Assembly: GCA_902477755.1 (NCBI GenBank)
Contig: CABSIK010000001.1
Location: 329,185-393,184, forward strand
Direction: 5' to 3'
Source of the DNA: an uncultured Clostridia bacterium
GTDB lineage: Bacteria > Bacillota > Clostridia > Lachnospirales > Anaerotignaceae
Length of the DNA stretch: 64,000 nt
Below the pieces are notes generated by a model, which saw only the letters and a list, made by a program, of their open reading frames with translations, was not told where the DNA came from and did no database searches. This document shows, one piece after another, positions 7,235-15,766 of this stretch. Within the stretch, counting starts at the first letter, position 1. Every line of letters starts with the position of its first letter. Both the position numbers and the translations under genes were made by a program.

Positions 7235-8914
7235 ATGGAAACCATTCAAAAAATCTGGAATAAAAAGTTTATTCTGCTTTTTATCACCAACCTCTTGGTG
7301 CTGGCAGCATTCTATGCTTCCATCCCCATCATTCCAGTGTATTGTCAGGAAATCGGCATCACTGGTTCTGGTATCGGCATCGTGCTGACTGCCACGTCTA
7401 TTGCGACCATTCTATTTCGTCCCATTGCGGGCTATTTGCTGGATAACTTCAACCGTTATCGTGTTTATCTGCTGTTTCTGGCTATGTTCTGTCTGGCATT
7501 TCCAAGCTTCATCGCATTCCCTATTTTTGGCGCGTTGATTGTAATCCGCCTTTATATGGGCGCTGTGTATTCCGTCTGTGGTTCTGCCACTATGACTCTT
7601 GCCAGTGATGTACTGCCTCCCACCAAAATTACAGAAGGCATCAGCAGATTTGCATTTACCATTTCCATTGGTATGGCTGTTGGCCCCTTTGTAGGCATTC
7701 AGGTGCAAAACAACCTGGACAGCAAAGCTTCTTTCATGACAGTATTTGCTATTTCCGTAATCGCTTTGATCTGCGTTTCCTGCTGCAGAATCAAATATCC
7801 CAAAGTACAGCGGAAAAAATTCTCCATTAAAGATTCCATCTATAATCCCGCATTGCCTTTCATGTTTAACATGACATTCCTTATGATCCCCTACGGGGCA
7901 GTAATCGCTTATTCTTCTATTTTGGCGCAGGAAAAGAATCTGATGTCTTTTCTTCCTTACTTCTATATCTGCCTTGTTATTGGCATGTTGTTGTCTAAAA
8001 TTTCTACACAGAAAATGATTGATGCAGGCAAACACCGTGTCCTTGTATATATCAGCCTGATCATTCTGGTAGTCACCATGACCAGTTATATTTTCTTGAC
8101 AACAGGTGCACATTTGCTGATCGCAGGGTTTTTCTTCGGTATCGGCTATGGCATTTTGCAGCCACTTTTCCAATCCTTTGTAACCGGTACCACACCTGCG
8201 CCAAAACGGGGCGTTGCCAATGCTACTTACTTACTCTCCTACGACATTGGCATTGGCATCGGTTCCCTGCTTATGGGATGCATGCAGGAAAGCATCGGCT
8301 TACAGAAAGGCTTTGCGTTGACAGCAATCGCTTATGTTGTTGGCGGGATTATCTATATCGTTTATTCTGACCGGTATTATCGGAAACTGAGAAAAGCCGC
8401 TTCTGCTGAAGCACCTACAAAAGAAGTCCATACATTGGCAGCATATATGAAAAAAGATGTATATGCGCTGCTGGAAGACGCAACTGTCTATGATGCCATT
8501 GCTTTCTTCTCCGAAAAAAACATCAGCGGCGCACCAATTCTTTCAAAAGCTGGTACTGCCATTGGATTTATCAGCGACGGTGATATCATGCGTTACATGA
8601 AAGAAGGAAAACTGGCCCCCCTAGCGACAGACAGTTCCACACTTTTTATGGAATATCTGTGGGATCCTGACGCGGAATTTCGTGAAAAAATCAATACCAT
8701 CATGCATTTGAATATATTGGAAATCGGCACTAAAAAAGCCATTACCATTGACGCAGATGCATCTATCCAAGATGTCTGCAAGCTGTTAGGAGAATCCGGT
8801 GTGAAAAAAGTGCCTGTTGTATCAGAAAACAAAGTAGTAGGAATCCTCCTGCGCTCAGCTATCATCAACTATCTGGAAAAACAATATCTGGAACAAGCAA
8901 AAGCCAAACATTAA
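7235..8914 (+). CDS. MFS transporter with C-terminal CBS domain pair
   Basis: A 559-residue fusion. Residues 1 to about 390 are a 12-span major facilitator transporter of the drug/sugar efflux type (GIVLTATSIATILFRPIAGY and the LDNFNRYRVYL loop after helix 2). Residues about 410-559 are two CBS motifs (MKKDVYALLEDATVYDAI; GAPILSKAGTAIGFISDGDI; then VKKVPVVSENKVVGILLRSA). CBS pairs usually bind adenosine nucleotides and gate the attached domain, so transport may be tied to energy charge. Start is the ATG at 7235, 10 bases after AAAGGAG; the longer frame begins inside the operator. It is controlled by the divergent MarR protein. Substrate unknown; an exporter is likely. Confidence 0.9.
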   Translation: METIQKIWNKKFILLFITNLLVLAAFYASIPIIPVYCQEIGITGSGIGIVLTATSIATILFRPIAGYLLDNFNRYRVYLLFLAMFCLAFPSFIAFPIFGALIVIRLYMGAVYSVCGSATMTLASDVLPPTKITEGISRFAFTISIGMAVGPFVGIQVQNNLDSKASFMTVFAISVIALICVSCCRIKYPKVQRKKFSIKDSIYNPALPFMFNMTFLMIPYGAVIAYSSILAQEKNLMSFLPYFYICLVIGMLLSKISTQKMIDAGKHRVLVYISLIILVVTMTSYIFLTTGAHLLIAGFFFGIGYGILQPLFQSFVTGTTPAPKRGVANATYLLSYDIGIGIGSLLMGCMQESIGLQKGFALTAIAYVVGGIIYIVYSDRYYRKLRKAASAEAPTKEVHTLAAYMKKDVYALLEDATVYDAIAFFSEKNISGAPILSKAGTAIGFISDGDIMRYMKEGKLAPLATDSSTLFMEYLWDPDAEFREKINTIMHLNILEIGTKKAITIDADASIQDVCKLLGESGVKKVPVVSENKVVGILLRSAIINYLEKQYLEQAKAKH

Positions 8915-8966
8915 GCTGAATAATACAGCACCAATGAATGAAAATAGAATGGATTCATCATTTTAT

Positions 8967-9003
8967 GGGAGAGAACAGAAAAGTTTTCTCCCTTTATTTT
9001 TGC
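8967..9003 (+). terminator. Terminator of the MFS-CBS gene
   Basis: GGGAGAGAAC pairs with GTTTTCTCCC (one G:U) around a 6-base loop, followed by TTTATTTTT. Confidence 0.75.
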
Positions 9004-9103
9004 AAACAAAAAAGACTGCTAACATTATTCTCCCTTTATTTCTTAAAGGGAACTGCCATGGCTATCTTCAAAAGAAAACATTCTCATGTAATTCAGATAA
9101 CAA

Positions 9104-9148
9104 GAAAAAAGCTGGAAACCCTTTTATTCAAGGATTCCAGCTTTCTTT
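9104..9148. terminator. Hairpin terminator between MFS-CBS and panC
   Basis: AAAGCTGGAA pairs with TTCCAGCTTT, with an inner CCTT/AAGG stem. A and T runs flank it, so it can act in both directions. The 345-base gap 8915-9259 otherwise holds only the hairpin at 8967 and no credible gene. Confidence 0.65.
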
Positions 9149-9259
9149 GTTTGCTTATGCAGATATGACCAACCGACCTTCTTTTTTTACATCAGAGGAG
9201 GTTGGTTTTTCTGAATCAATGTGTTAGTGTATGTTTATGGCTTACATCAAGAGAGCCTC

Positions 9260-10105
9260 TTATGCTTCATAGATAAAATTATCAATCAGCCTTGTTTTGC
9301 CGATATAAACCGCCATGGCAACCAATACAGTACCTTTGATCTCTGCAACAGGATGAATGGAAACAGCATCTACTGCCTGCACATAATCAATTTTTGCCAA
9401 TGGTTCTTCTTCAATGAGCTGTTTCATTTTCTCAACAATAACGTCTGCATTTCTTTCACCCTTCTGAATCAATTCCTGTCCCAAGTACACTGCTTTGCTG
9501 AGTACAAGTGCAGCTTTTCTTTCTTCCGGATTCAGATAAGTGTTTCTGGAGCTTTTTGCCAAGCCATCTTCTTCTCTGACGATAGGGCATCCCACAATTT
9601 CGATATCGAAATTCAAGTCTCTCACCATACGCTTAATAATGGCAAGCTGCTGTGCATCTTTCTGACCAAAATAAGCTCTGTCAGGTGCAACAATATGGAA
9701 CAGTTTGCTTACCACCGTGCAGACGCCTCTGAAGTGAATGGGTCTTGTTTTTCCGCACAGTTCCTCAGAAAGAGATTCCATGGTCACATAAGTATGGAAA
9801 TCATCAAAATACATTTCTTCCGGTTCTGGATTGAAGATCAATGCAGCACCTGCATCCTCACAAAGAGCCGCATCTCTTTGAATATCTCTAGGGTATGTGG
9901 CAAGGTCTTCTCCAGGGCCAAACTGTGTAGGATTTACAAATACACTGACAACCACTTTATCGTTTTCCTTGCACGCCCTTTCAATAAGGCTTTTGTGGCC
10001 TTCATGCAAATAACCCATGGTAGGCACCAGACCAACGGACATCCCCTGTTTTCTCCAGCTCTTTACTTCGTTTCTTACTTCAGAAATGGTTTTTACAATA
10101 TTCAT
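9260..10105 (-). CDS. panC: Pantothenate synthetase
   Basis: Joins pantoate and beta-alanine with ATP to give pantothenate, the last step before coenzyme A precursors. The 281-residue product has the family hallmarks: the VPTMGYLHEGHKSLI nucleotide-binding motif with the two His of the HxGH-like signature, the VNPTQFGPGEDL loop, FGQKDAQQLAIIKRM, and the KMSKS-like segment at GLAKSSRNTYL. It lies 11 bases after panB in an operon with a panG-like reductase gene. Aspartate decarboxylase (panD), often next in such operons, is not here, so beta-alanine must come from elsewhere in the genome or from uptake. Confidence 0.96.
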   Translation of the reverse strand: MNIVKTISEVRNEVKSWRKQGMSVGLVPTMGYLHEGHKSLIERACKENDKVVVSVFVNPTQFGPGEDLATYPRDIQRDAALCEDAGAALIFNPEPEEMYFDDFHTYVTMESLSEELCGKTRPIHFRGVCTVVSKLFHIVAPDRAYFGQKDAQQLAIIKRMVRDLNFDIEIVGCPIVREEDGLAKSSRNTYLNPEERKAALVLSKAVYLGQELIQKGERNADVIVEKMKQLIEEEPLAKIDYVQAVDAVSIHPVAEIKGTVLVAMAVYIGKTRLIDNFIYEA

Positions 10106-10116
10106 TTTTCTTCTCC

Positions 10117-10947
10117 TTAATACAGCTTATTGATGACGTCTTCAGAAATGGCAAAGGTATGTTCAGGCGCAGGGAATGTGCCTTCCTGCACTTCCGCAAT
10201 ATAATCCTTGAACGCCTGCGTCATCATTTCTCCCACATTTGCGTATTTCTTTACAAATTTTGGTGTAAAATCAGAGAACAGACCCAACATATCCTGATAT
10301 ACCAGAATCTGACCGTCGCATCCTGCACCTGCACCAATACCAATGGTAGGAATGGAAATGGATTTAGAAATCAATTCCGCAAGTTTTGCAGGCACACATT
10401 CCAGCACCACCGCAAAAGCCCCCGCTTCTTCTACCGCTTTGGCATCTTCCAACAGTTTTTTCGCAGCTTCTTCACTTTTGCCCTGCACTTTGAAGCCGCC
10501 AAAAGCATTGATAGACTGAGGTGTCAGACCAATATGCGCCATAACAGGGATAGAAGCGTTTGTGATAGCTTTGATCTGAGGGCATACACTTGCGCCGCCT
10601 TCCAATTTAACCGCCTGACATCTGCCCTCTTTCATAAGTCTGCCTGCATTGTAGACAGCTTCTTCAACAGATACCTGATACGACATAAAAGGCATATCCC
10701 CTACAACCAATGTGTTCTTCGCACCACGGCATACAGCTGCTGTGTGATGGATCATATCTTCCATGGTCACAGGAAGGGTGTCTTCATAGCCCAATACAAC
10801 CATTCCCAGAGAATCTCCTACGAGAATGCCATTAATGCCTGCTTCATCCATCAGTTTTGCTGTGGAATAATCATAAGCAGTGAGCATGGAAATTTTTTCG
10901 CCTTTTGCTTTCTGTTCTCTAAATGTGGATACTGTGTTTTTCATCAT
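10117..10947 (-). CDS. panB: 3-methyl-2-oxobutanoate hydroxymethyltransferase
   Basis: Makes ketopantoate from alpha-ketoisovalerate and methylene-tetrahydrofolate, the first committed pantothenate step. Family signatures: ISMLTAYDYSTAKLMDEAGI, the metal-binding LVGDSLGMVVLGYEDT, VKLEGG, and GIGAGAGCDGQILVYQD. Start is the first of two ATGs at 10947, 6 bases after GGAGG. It overlaps the 3' end of the upstream DUF2520 gene by 29 bases, which implies translational coupling. Product about 276 residues, the standard length. Confidence 0.96.
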   Translation of the reverse strand: MMKNTVSTFREQKAKGEKISMLTAYDYSTAKLMDEAGINGILVGDSLGMVVLGYEDTLPVTMEDMIHHTAAVCRGAKNTLVVGDMPFMSYQVSVEEAVYNAGRLMKEGRCQAVKLEGGASVCPQIKAITNASIPVMAHIGLTPQSINAFGGFKVQGKSEEAAKKLLEDAKAVEEAGAFAVVLECVPAKLAELISKSISIPTIGIGAGAGCDGQILVYQDMLGLFSDFTPKFVKKYANVGEMMTQAFKDYIAEVQEGTFPAPEHTFAISEDVINKLY

Positions 10948-11806
10948 CAATAACCTCCGCAACTTTTGCATAGTCCCTTTCCGGGTGTTTTTCTCCTGCT
11001 ATCGCCAACAACTGTTCTGACAAAAGAAGATAGATTTTCATGAAATCTTCTCCCTCTTTTGCATCAGAAAGATTTTGAATAGATCGAATATGCTTTTCTA
11101 TGGTAGAAACATCTGCCCGTTCCACAGGTCCTGTCAGGGCATCCACGGGACCTCTTTCCGCCACAGCCTGCGCATTCCCCAAAAACAAAGGGATTAACGC
11201 TTTTTGCGCATCATCTTCTTCAAAACCACAGTTTGCCAAAATACGAACACCCAAAGAATAAAGCCCTGTCACCAGATTGCTGACAACAACAGCGCCGCAG
11301 TGATACAGTGATTTATTCTCACTGTCCATGACGATGACTTTGCAGCCAGCCTTCTGAAGCATATCTTTCATGTCCTGCAAATGATCCCCAGAACCTTCCA
11401 ATGTAAAATACGCTTGCTCTAATTCTTTGTATGTATCATATTTGCTGCTTACAGCGTATAGCGGATGTACGGAATATATGGATGCACCAAGGTTTTCGCC
11501 ATCAAAAAAAGCGGCTGATGAAATCGAGCCGCTGCAATGACAAATATTTTTATTTTTTATATCCAGATTTTTTATGCAATCCCAAACCATACAAATTTGT
11601 CCATCCGGTACTGTCACAAAAATGGTGTCACTATCCTGCACTATGTCAGCAATGGTGCCATAAACTTTTGTTTCTGTAAAATCTGCTGCTGATTTGGCTG
11701 ATTCTGGTGTTTTACTGTAATAACCCACCACATCTACATCGTGGGTCTTTAAAAATTTTCCCAAGGAAAACCCAACTTTCCCTGCGCCAATAAAACCAAC
11801 TTTCAT
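10919..11806 (-). CDS. Rossmann/DUF2520 protein, probable PanG-type ketopantoate reductase
   Basis: A 295-residue NAD(P)-dependent dehydrogenase-like protein. It begins MKVGFIGAGKVGFSLGKFL, a Rossmann dinucleotide motif, continues with a short-chain binding domain (IFVTVPDGQI, SVHPLYAVS) and ends in an all-helical DUF2520 domain. Start at ATG 11806 follows AGAGGAG; the longest frame would add 23 unlikely residues. Its place as first gene before panB and panC, with no panE in the operon, suggests it reduces ketopantoate to pantoate. A family of that kind (PanG) is known from Francisella and some Firmicutes. Function here is inferred from context and fold. Confidence 0.8.
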   Translation of the reverse strand: MKVGFIGAGKVGFSLGKFLKTHDVDVVGYYSKTPESAKSAADFTETKVYGTIADIVQDSDTIFVTVPDGQICMVWDCIKNLDIKNKNICHCSGSISSAAFFDGENLGASIYSVHPLYAVSSKYDTYKELEQAYFTLEGSGDHLQDMKDMLQKAGCKVIVMDSENKSLYHCGAVVVSNLVTGLYSLGVRILANCGFEEDDAQKALIPLFLGNAQAVAERGPVDALTGPVERADVSTIEKHIRSIQNLSDAKEGEDFMKIYLLLSEQLLAIAGEKHPERDYAKVAEVIDDEKHSIHI

Positions 11807-12162
11807 GCCCTTCACTCCTCTCCAGGTAGTGATGGCATAAAAAACCTGTGCTTTTCCGGTATCGCTTGCAATCAATACGATCCTGAATCTTCATAAAAAA
11901 TAAAGTAATTGCGGTACAGCTTCTTTCCGAATACCATCCGCCAATAATATAACATATCTGCACACATTTGTCCATCCAGAATTAGGAATCTTCACCATTT
12001 CTTCATGAAGAATTTACTGAAAACCTTATATTTCCGCTGTTTTTCAGGATATATCTGTAATTTCCAAGAAAATTTTTACATACATTTTTGATAAAAACAT
12101 ATCAAATATTTCCATATTGACGGCCTTGATAAAAATTCTCAATCTTTCAGGTTATTTCATAT
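11807..12162. other. Non-coding gap upstream of the pan operon
   Basis: AT-rich and without a credible gene. The first 170 bases hold the pan promoter and leader; from 12000 to 12162 I see nothing specific. Confidence 0.5.
11946..11974 (-). promoter_or_regulatory. Promoter of the pantothenate operon
   Basis: TGGACA (11969-11974), a 17-base spacer and TATATT (11946-11951) on the minus strand. The leader of about 130 bases before the panG-like start is longer than usual but shows no riboswitch I recognise. Confidence 0.65.
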
Positions 12163-12197
12163 AAAAACGGCTAAAACATAATGCTTTAGCCGTTTTT
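12163..12197. terminator. Terminator after the PepSY lipoprotein gene
   Basis: AAAAACGGCTAAA pairs with TTTAGCCGTTTTT around a 9-base loop; usable in both directions. Confidence 0.88.
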
Positions 12198-12246
12198 ATC
12201 ATTTAATTTAATGCATAACCCTACTCCAGATAGTCACCCCTCAAAA

Positions 12247-13062
12247 TCAGCGGCGCAAAGGTTCTGCTTCCCAGCTTGTGATAGAACCACTATATCCATC
12301 AATGGTAAATTCATATTCTGTGTCTGCATCATAGATTTTGCCTTCGTATTCCAGACGTCCGTCGTCGTAGTCTACTTCCCATTCATAAATATCATTCAGT
12401 GTGGCTCCTGAAACCTGTGCCAAAGCAATCTCTTTTGCCTTTTCCTCTGTAATGCTGCTACCGCTTTCTACAGATGTTGCTTTGGGTGCAAAATCTTCTG
12501 CATCATAGTCATAAGAAAGAATTTCTCCTGTCTGGGGATCGATTTCGTAATCGTATTCTTTAAAATCTGATGTGTAGAATTCAATTTCATATTTTTCTCT
12601 GCCATCATCCCGTTCCAGTTTACCTTTGATGAAAGTAACGCCATCCGCAGCCAATCCAGCGTGATTCAGAGCGATTTCCTTCGCTTCTTCCACTGTTATC
12701 TGCCCGTCAGAAGCAGCATTTGTGGTATTTGATGTTGTAGCTGTAGCAGCTGTATTTGCCGCTGCTGTATCATCCACTGCTTTTGTCTGATTCTCAATGA
12801 TCTTACCGCTGATGGCATCAATATCGTAATCGTATTCCTGACCGCCTACTGTAAAATCAATTTCATAATAGGAAATTCCATTTTTTTCTTCCAGTTCCGC
12901 TGTGGTAAACACTGCATCGCTTTCGGCAATATCTGCTGCTGCCAGCGCAATGGCTTTCGCCGCATCCAAACCAAGATATTCCGCCTGCTTGCTTTGCTGT
13001 ACACAGCCTGTCATCATCCATGCTGCCGCTGCCATCAATGTCAATCTACCTAAATATTTCAT
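12247..13062 (-). CDS. Lipoprotein with three PepSY repeats
   Basis: An exported lipoprotein of 271 residues. The signal peptide ends in the lipobox MTGC, with lipidated Cys20. Three PepSY-type repeats follow (about residues 30-95, 125-190 and 200-268), each of the form KAIALAAADIAESDA, an EYDYDIDA strand pair, then a SGKII turn. A Thr/Ala-rich linker joins repeats one and two. PepSY domains often inhibit peptidases or act in cell-envelope sensing. It lies downstream of a two-component system in the same direction, and the likely single transcript suggests an envelope-signal or autoregulatory role. Confidence 0.85.
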   Translation of the reverse strand: MKYLGRLTLMAAAAWMMTGCVQQSKQAEYLGLDAAKAIALAAADIAESDAVFTTAELEEKNGISYYEIDFTVGGQEYDYDIDAISGKIIENQTKAVDDTAAANTAATATTSNTTNAASDGQITVEEAKEIALNHAGLAADGVTFIKGKLERDDGREKYEIEFYTSDFKEYDYEIDPQTGEILSYDYDAEDFAPKATSVESGSSITEEKAKEIALAQVSGATLNDIYEWEVDYDDGRLEYEGKIYDADTEYEFTIDGYSGSITSWEAEPLRR

Positions 13063-13168
13063 ATAAACGCCTCCCTTTTTGTTTCGGTTATGTTTTCTTT
13101 GTTGTATTTATCATAACCTGCAAACATGAAAGAAACATGAAATTTGAAAAGAATTTTTAAATTTTTTC

Positions 13169-14515
13169 TCATTTTTGCGGCGCCGGCAAATGAAGTGTAA
13201 ATGTACTGCCTTTTCCCAATGCACTTTCCAATTCCATATAGCCATGGTGCAGTTCAGCAATTTTTTGCACCATGGAAAGCCCCAGACCTGCGCCACGCTT
13301 TCCTGTACGAGAGGCATCCACTTGGTAAAACCGCTTCCAGATTTTCTCCTGCTCCTCTTTGGCAATGCCAATGCCATCATCCTGCACATGGAACAAAACC
13401 TCATTTCCCTTTCGTTCCAATTTCATCCAGATTTGTCCATCAGACTTTCCATACTTCATGGCATTTTCTGCCAAATTCTGTACCAACCGCCCCATCAAAG
13501 ACGCATCCAACTGCAACACAATGGTATCATCCAGTTCAAAATGGAATCGTGTAAGGTCATATCCATTTTCTTCGCAGGTCTTATGAATCAAGCCAGCGAA
13601 ATTCACAGGAGCAAATTTTACAGATTCCGTTCCCTGATCCAGACGGGTAATACTGAGCAGCTGAGAAATCAGATCTGACATTTTCAACGCCTGCCGATAA
13701 ATCATATCAATGGTTTCTGCACGTTCTTCCGGAGTTTCCTCATATTTTTTCGCATACTCACAGGCACTTTTGATGACAGAGGTTGGCGTTCTCAACTCAT
13801 GGGAAGCATCGGCAGTAAACTGCTGTTCCGCTTCAAAGGATTTTTCCAGCCTTTCAAACATTTTGTCAAAAGTCGTTGCCAATCTGGTAAATTCGTTGTT
13901 CCCCTCAGGTATTTCCATTCTTGCAGACAAGTCAGAAGCTTCGCTGATGGTATCTGCCGTCTGTATCATCTGTTCCAGAGGCCGGAAAGCACGTTTTGCA
14001 ATCAAATAGCCACCAATGGTTGCCAGCAAAATAAAAATAGGCATGGCTGCGGCAGAACTCATCATCAGATTTCGGATCATCATCGTATCTTCAGACACTT
14101 CCATGACCCCTCTTACCCAAACACCATTATCCCAACCAAAAGGACACCACAGGTCGAATACATAGAACCGATTTTCTCCATCGGAAACCATACGCGTCAA
14201 GCCATTTTCAAAGGGTTCTGAAACAGTGAAAGAAGCTGGGATCTGTCCTGCCAGCAGAGATTCTTTCGGGCTATAGATTACAGAATATACGCCGTTTTGG
14301 TAAAACTGAAATTCATCACCCAACTGCAGTTTCCCATCTGCCACATCCACCTCTTCTAAATTACTGCGTACCACCTGTGATACGTTATTCATAGCCGTCT
14401 GTGTCGTGACCGCATTGCTGACAAACCAAAGAAAACCAATAAGCATCACACCCATAACAGTCATAAGTATAAAATACCAAATGGTGATTTTCAGTTTTAT
14501 GGAAATGTGTTTCAT
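13169..14515 (-). CDS. HAMP-domain sensor histidine kinase
   Basis: Membrane sensor kinase of 448 residues. Membrane spans at about 12-33 and 152-173 bracket an extracellular domain of roughly 115 residues. A HAMP domain follows (about 175-228), then the dimerisation helix with phospho-accepting His239 in ADASHELRTP, and the ATPase domain with NAMKYG, DDGIGI and RGAGLGLS motifs. It overlaps the response-regulator gene by 4 bases (ATGA). The sensed signal is unknown; the linked PepSY lipoprotein hints at an envelope signal. The layout resembles CssS/BaeS-type kinases but I would not name it. Confidence 0.92.
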   Translation of the reverse strand: MKHISIKLKITIWYFILMTVMGVMLIGFLWFVSNAVTTQTAMNNVSQVVRSNLEEVDVADGKLQLGDEFQFYQNGVYSVIYSPKESLLAGQIPASFTVSEPFENGLTRMVSDGENRFYVFDLWCPFGWDNGVWVRGVMEVSEDTMMIRNLMMSSAAAMPIFILLATIGGYLIAKRAFRPLEQMIQTADTISEASDLSARMEIPEGNNEFTRLATTFDKMFERLEKSFEAEQQFTADASHELRTPTSVIKSACEYAKKYEETPEERAETIDMIYRQALKMSDLISQLLSITRLDQGTESVKFAPVNFAGLIHKTCEENGYDLTRFHFELDDTIVLQLDASLMGRLVQNLAENAMKYGKSDGQIWMKLERKGNEVLFHVQDDGIGIAKEEQEKIWKRFYQVDASRTGKRGAGLGLSMVQKIAELHHGYMELESALGKGSTFTLHLPAPQK

Positions 14516-15201
14516 GATTTCCCCCCTTGTTCCTCCTCACGCAGCACCCAACCAACGCCGCGGATGGTATGAATGAGTTTTGTATCATAACCATCATCAA
14601 TTTTCTTACGGAGTTTACTCATATACACATCCACATTATTGGAATTACCGGAATACTCATAATTCCAGATGCGGTCTTCAATCTGCTCTCTGGATACTAC
14701 ATTGCCTTTGTTACGCAAAAGATATTCCAGAATAGAAAATTCCTTTGGCAGCAAAGTAATTTCTTTGCCATCTCTCGTAACCATGTGACTTTTCACATCC
14801 ATAGTCAGATTGCCTGCCGTAAAACAGTTATTTCTATTTCCTGCATGTTTTCGTGTCATAGCCCGAATTCTTGCCAGAAGCTCATCAAAATCAAAAGGTT
14901 TGATGAGATAATCATCTGCCCCTAAGTCCAGCCCTTTGACTCTGTCAGCGATACTGTCTTTTGCAGTCAAAAACAGCACCGGAATGTCTTTTCCCTTATC
15001 ACGCAATTCCTGTATCAGGGTGTAACCATCTTTTTTCGGCATCATCACATCCAGTACCACAGCGTCGTATTCCGCACCCATGAGGTGCAGCCATGCTTCT
15101 TCTCCATCAAAACAGCCATCTACACTGTATCCTTCCCGTTTCAATGTCTTAACTAAGAGTCGGTTCATATCCATTTCGTCTTCTACAACCAATATGCGCA
15201 T
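14512..15201 (-). CDS. OmpR/PhoB-type response regulator
   Basis: A 229-residue regulator: receiver domain (residues 1-118; acidic pocket E7, D8, phospho-acceptor D51 in VVLDVMMP, Lys in LIKPFDF) and a winged-helix DNA-binding domain (about 125-225; LTMDVKSHMV, LLPKEFSILEYLLRN, NVDVYMSKLRKKI, IRGVGWVLR). First gene of a three-gene unit with the kinase, which it overlaps by 4 bases, and the PepSY lipoprotein. Confidence 0.95.
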   Translation of the reverse strand: MRILVVEDEMDMNRLLVKTLKREGYSVDGCFDGEEAWLHLMGAEYDAVVLDVMMPKKDGYTLIQELRDKGKDIPVLFLTAKDSIADRVKGLDLGADDYLIKPFDFDELLARIRAMTRKHAGNRNNCFTAGNLTMDVKSHMVTRDGKEITLLPKEFSILEYLLRNKGNVVSREQIEDRIWNYEYSGNSNNVDVYMSKLRKKIDDGYDTKLIHTIRGVGWVLREEEQGGKS

Positions 15202-15233
15202 ACAATCCTCTCCTCACAATCTGTACTAATTCC

Positions 15234-15262
15234 ATTATGGGCTTTGTTTTCCATTCCGTCAA
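15234..15262 (-). promoter_or_regulatory. Promoter of the two-component operon
   Basis: TTGACG (15257-15262), 17-base spacer, CATAAT (15234-15239) on the minus strand, 33 bases before the regulator start. Confidence 0.7.
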
Positions 15263-15286
15263 ATTTATTTTTTATATTCAAAAAAC

Positions 15287-15319
15287 AAAAAGACAGAACC
15301 CATTTGGCTCTGCCTTTTT
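15287..15319 (-). terminator. Terminator of the ATP synthase operon
   Basis: Minus strand: AAAAAGGCAGAGCC pairs with GGTTCTGTCTTTTT using two G:U pairs, around a 5-base loop. It lies just after atpC. Confidence 0.88.
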
Positions 15320-15346
15320 ATTCCATAGGATGATTTTATCAAATAA

Positions 15347-15754
15347 TCACATAAATTTCTTCTCTTTGATCTTCAAACGTGTCATGGCTCTTGCCATCGC
15401 CATCTGCCCACGATAATATTCCTTTCGGCTTGTTTGCAGGGCAATACGTTCTTCTGCACGTTCTTTTGCTTCCTGTGCACGTTTTGCATCTACGTCCTCT
15501 GGTCTTTCGGCACTGTCTACGACCATTGTGACTGTATTGCCTACCACACGGGCAAACCCCCGTCCCACAGCAACATAATACCATTTACCATCCATTTTAT
15601 AACGAAGGATACCAATGGCAATACCAATTACCATAGAAACATGGTTCGCAAGAACGCCATATTCCCCGTCGCTGGTGGGGACTACCAAACTTTCACAAGG
15701 CCCTTCATAGAATAGACCGCTGCTGGAGGAAATCTTCAACTGAAACTGTGTCAT
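15347..15754 (-). CDS. atpC: ATP synthase F1 epsilon subunit
   Basis: The 135-residue subunit of the central stalk that couples gamma to the c-ring and can inhibit ATP hydrolysis. The N-terminal beta-sandwich is clear (FQLKISSSSGLFYEGPCESL, then VPTSDGEYGVLANHVSM), and the two C-terminal helices run from about residue 88 to the end (EDVDAKRAQEAKERAEERI). It is the last gene of the atp operon, 12 bases after atpD and before a strong terminator. Confidence 0.96.
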   Translation of the reverse strand: MTQFQLKISSSSGLFYEGPCESLVVPTSDGEYGVLANHVSMVIGIAIGILRYKMDGKWYYVAVGRGFARVVGNTVTMVVDSAERPEDVDAKRAQEAKERAEERIALQTSRKEYYRGQMAMARAMTRLKIKEKKFM

Positions 15755-15766
15755 ATTGCCGCCCCC

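Noticed and set aside
9169..9207. ACCAACC/GGTTGGT inverted repeat near panC
   Set aside because: The loop is too long and the stem too short for a convincing terminator of the pan operon.
8934..9227. Plus-strand frames between the MFS-CBS gene and panC
   Set aside because: They run through two terminators and show no protein-like composition.
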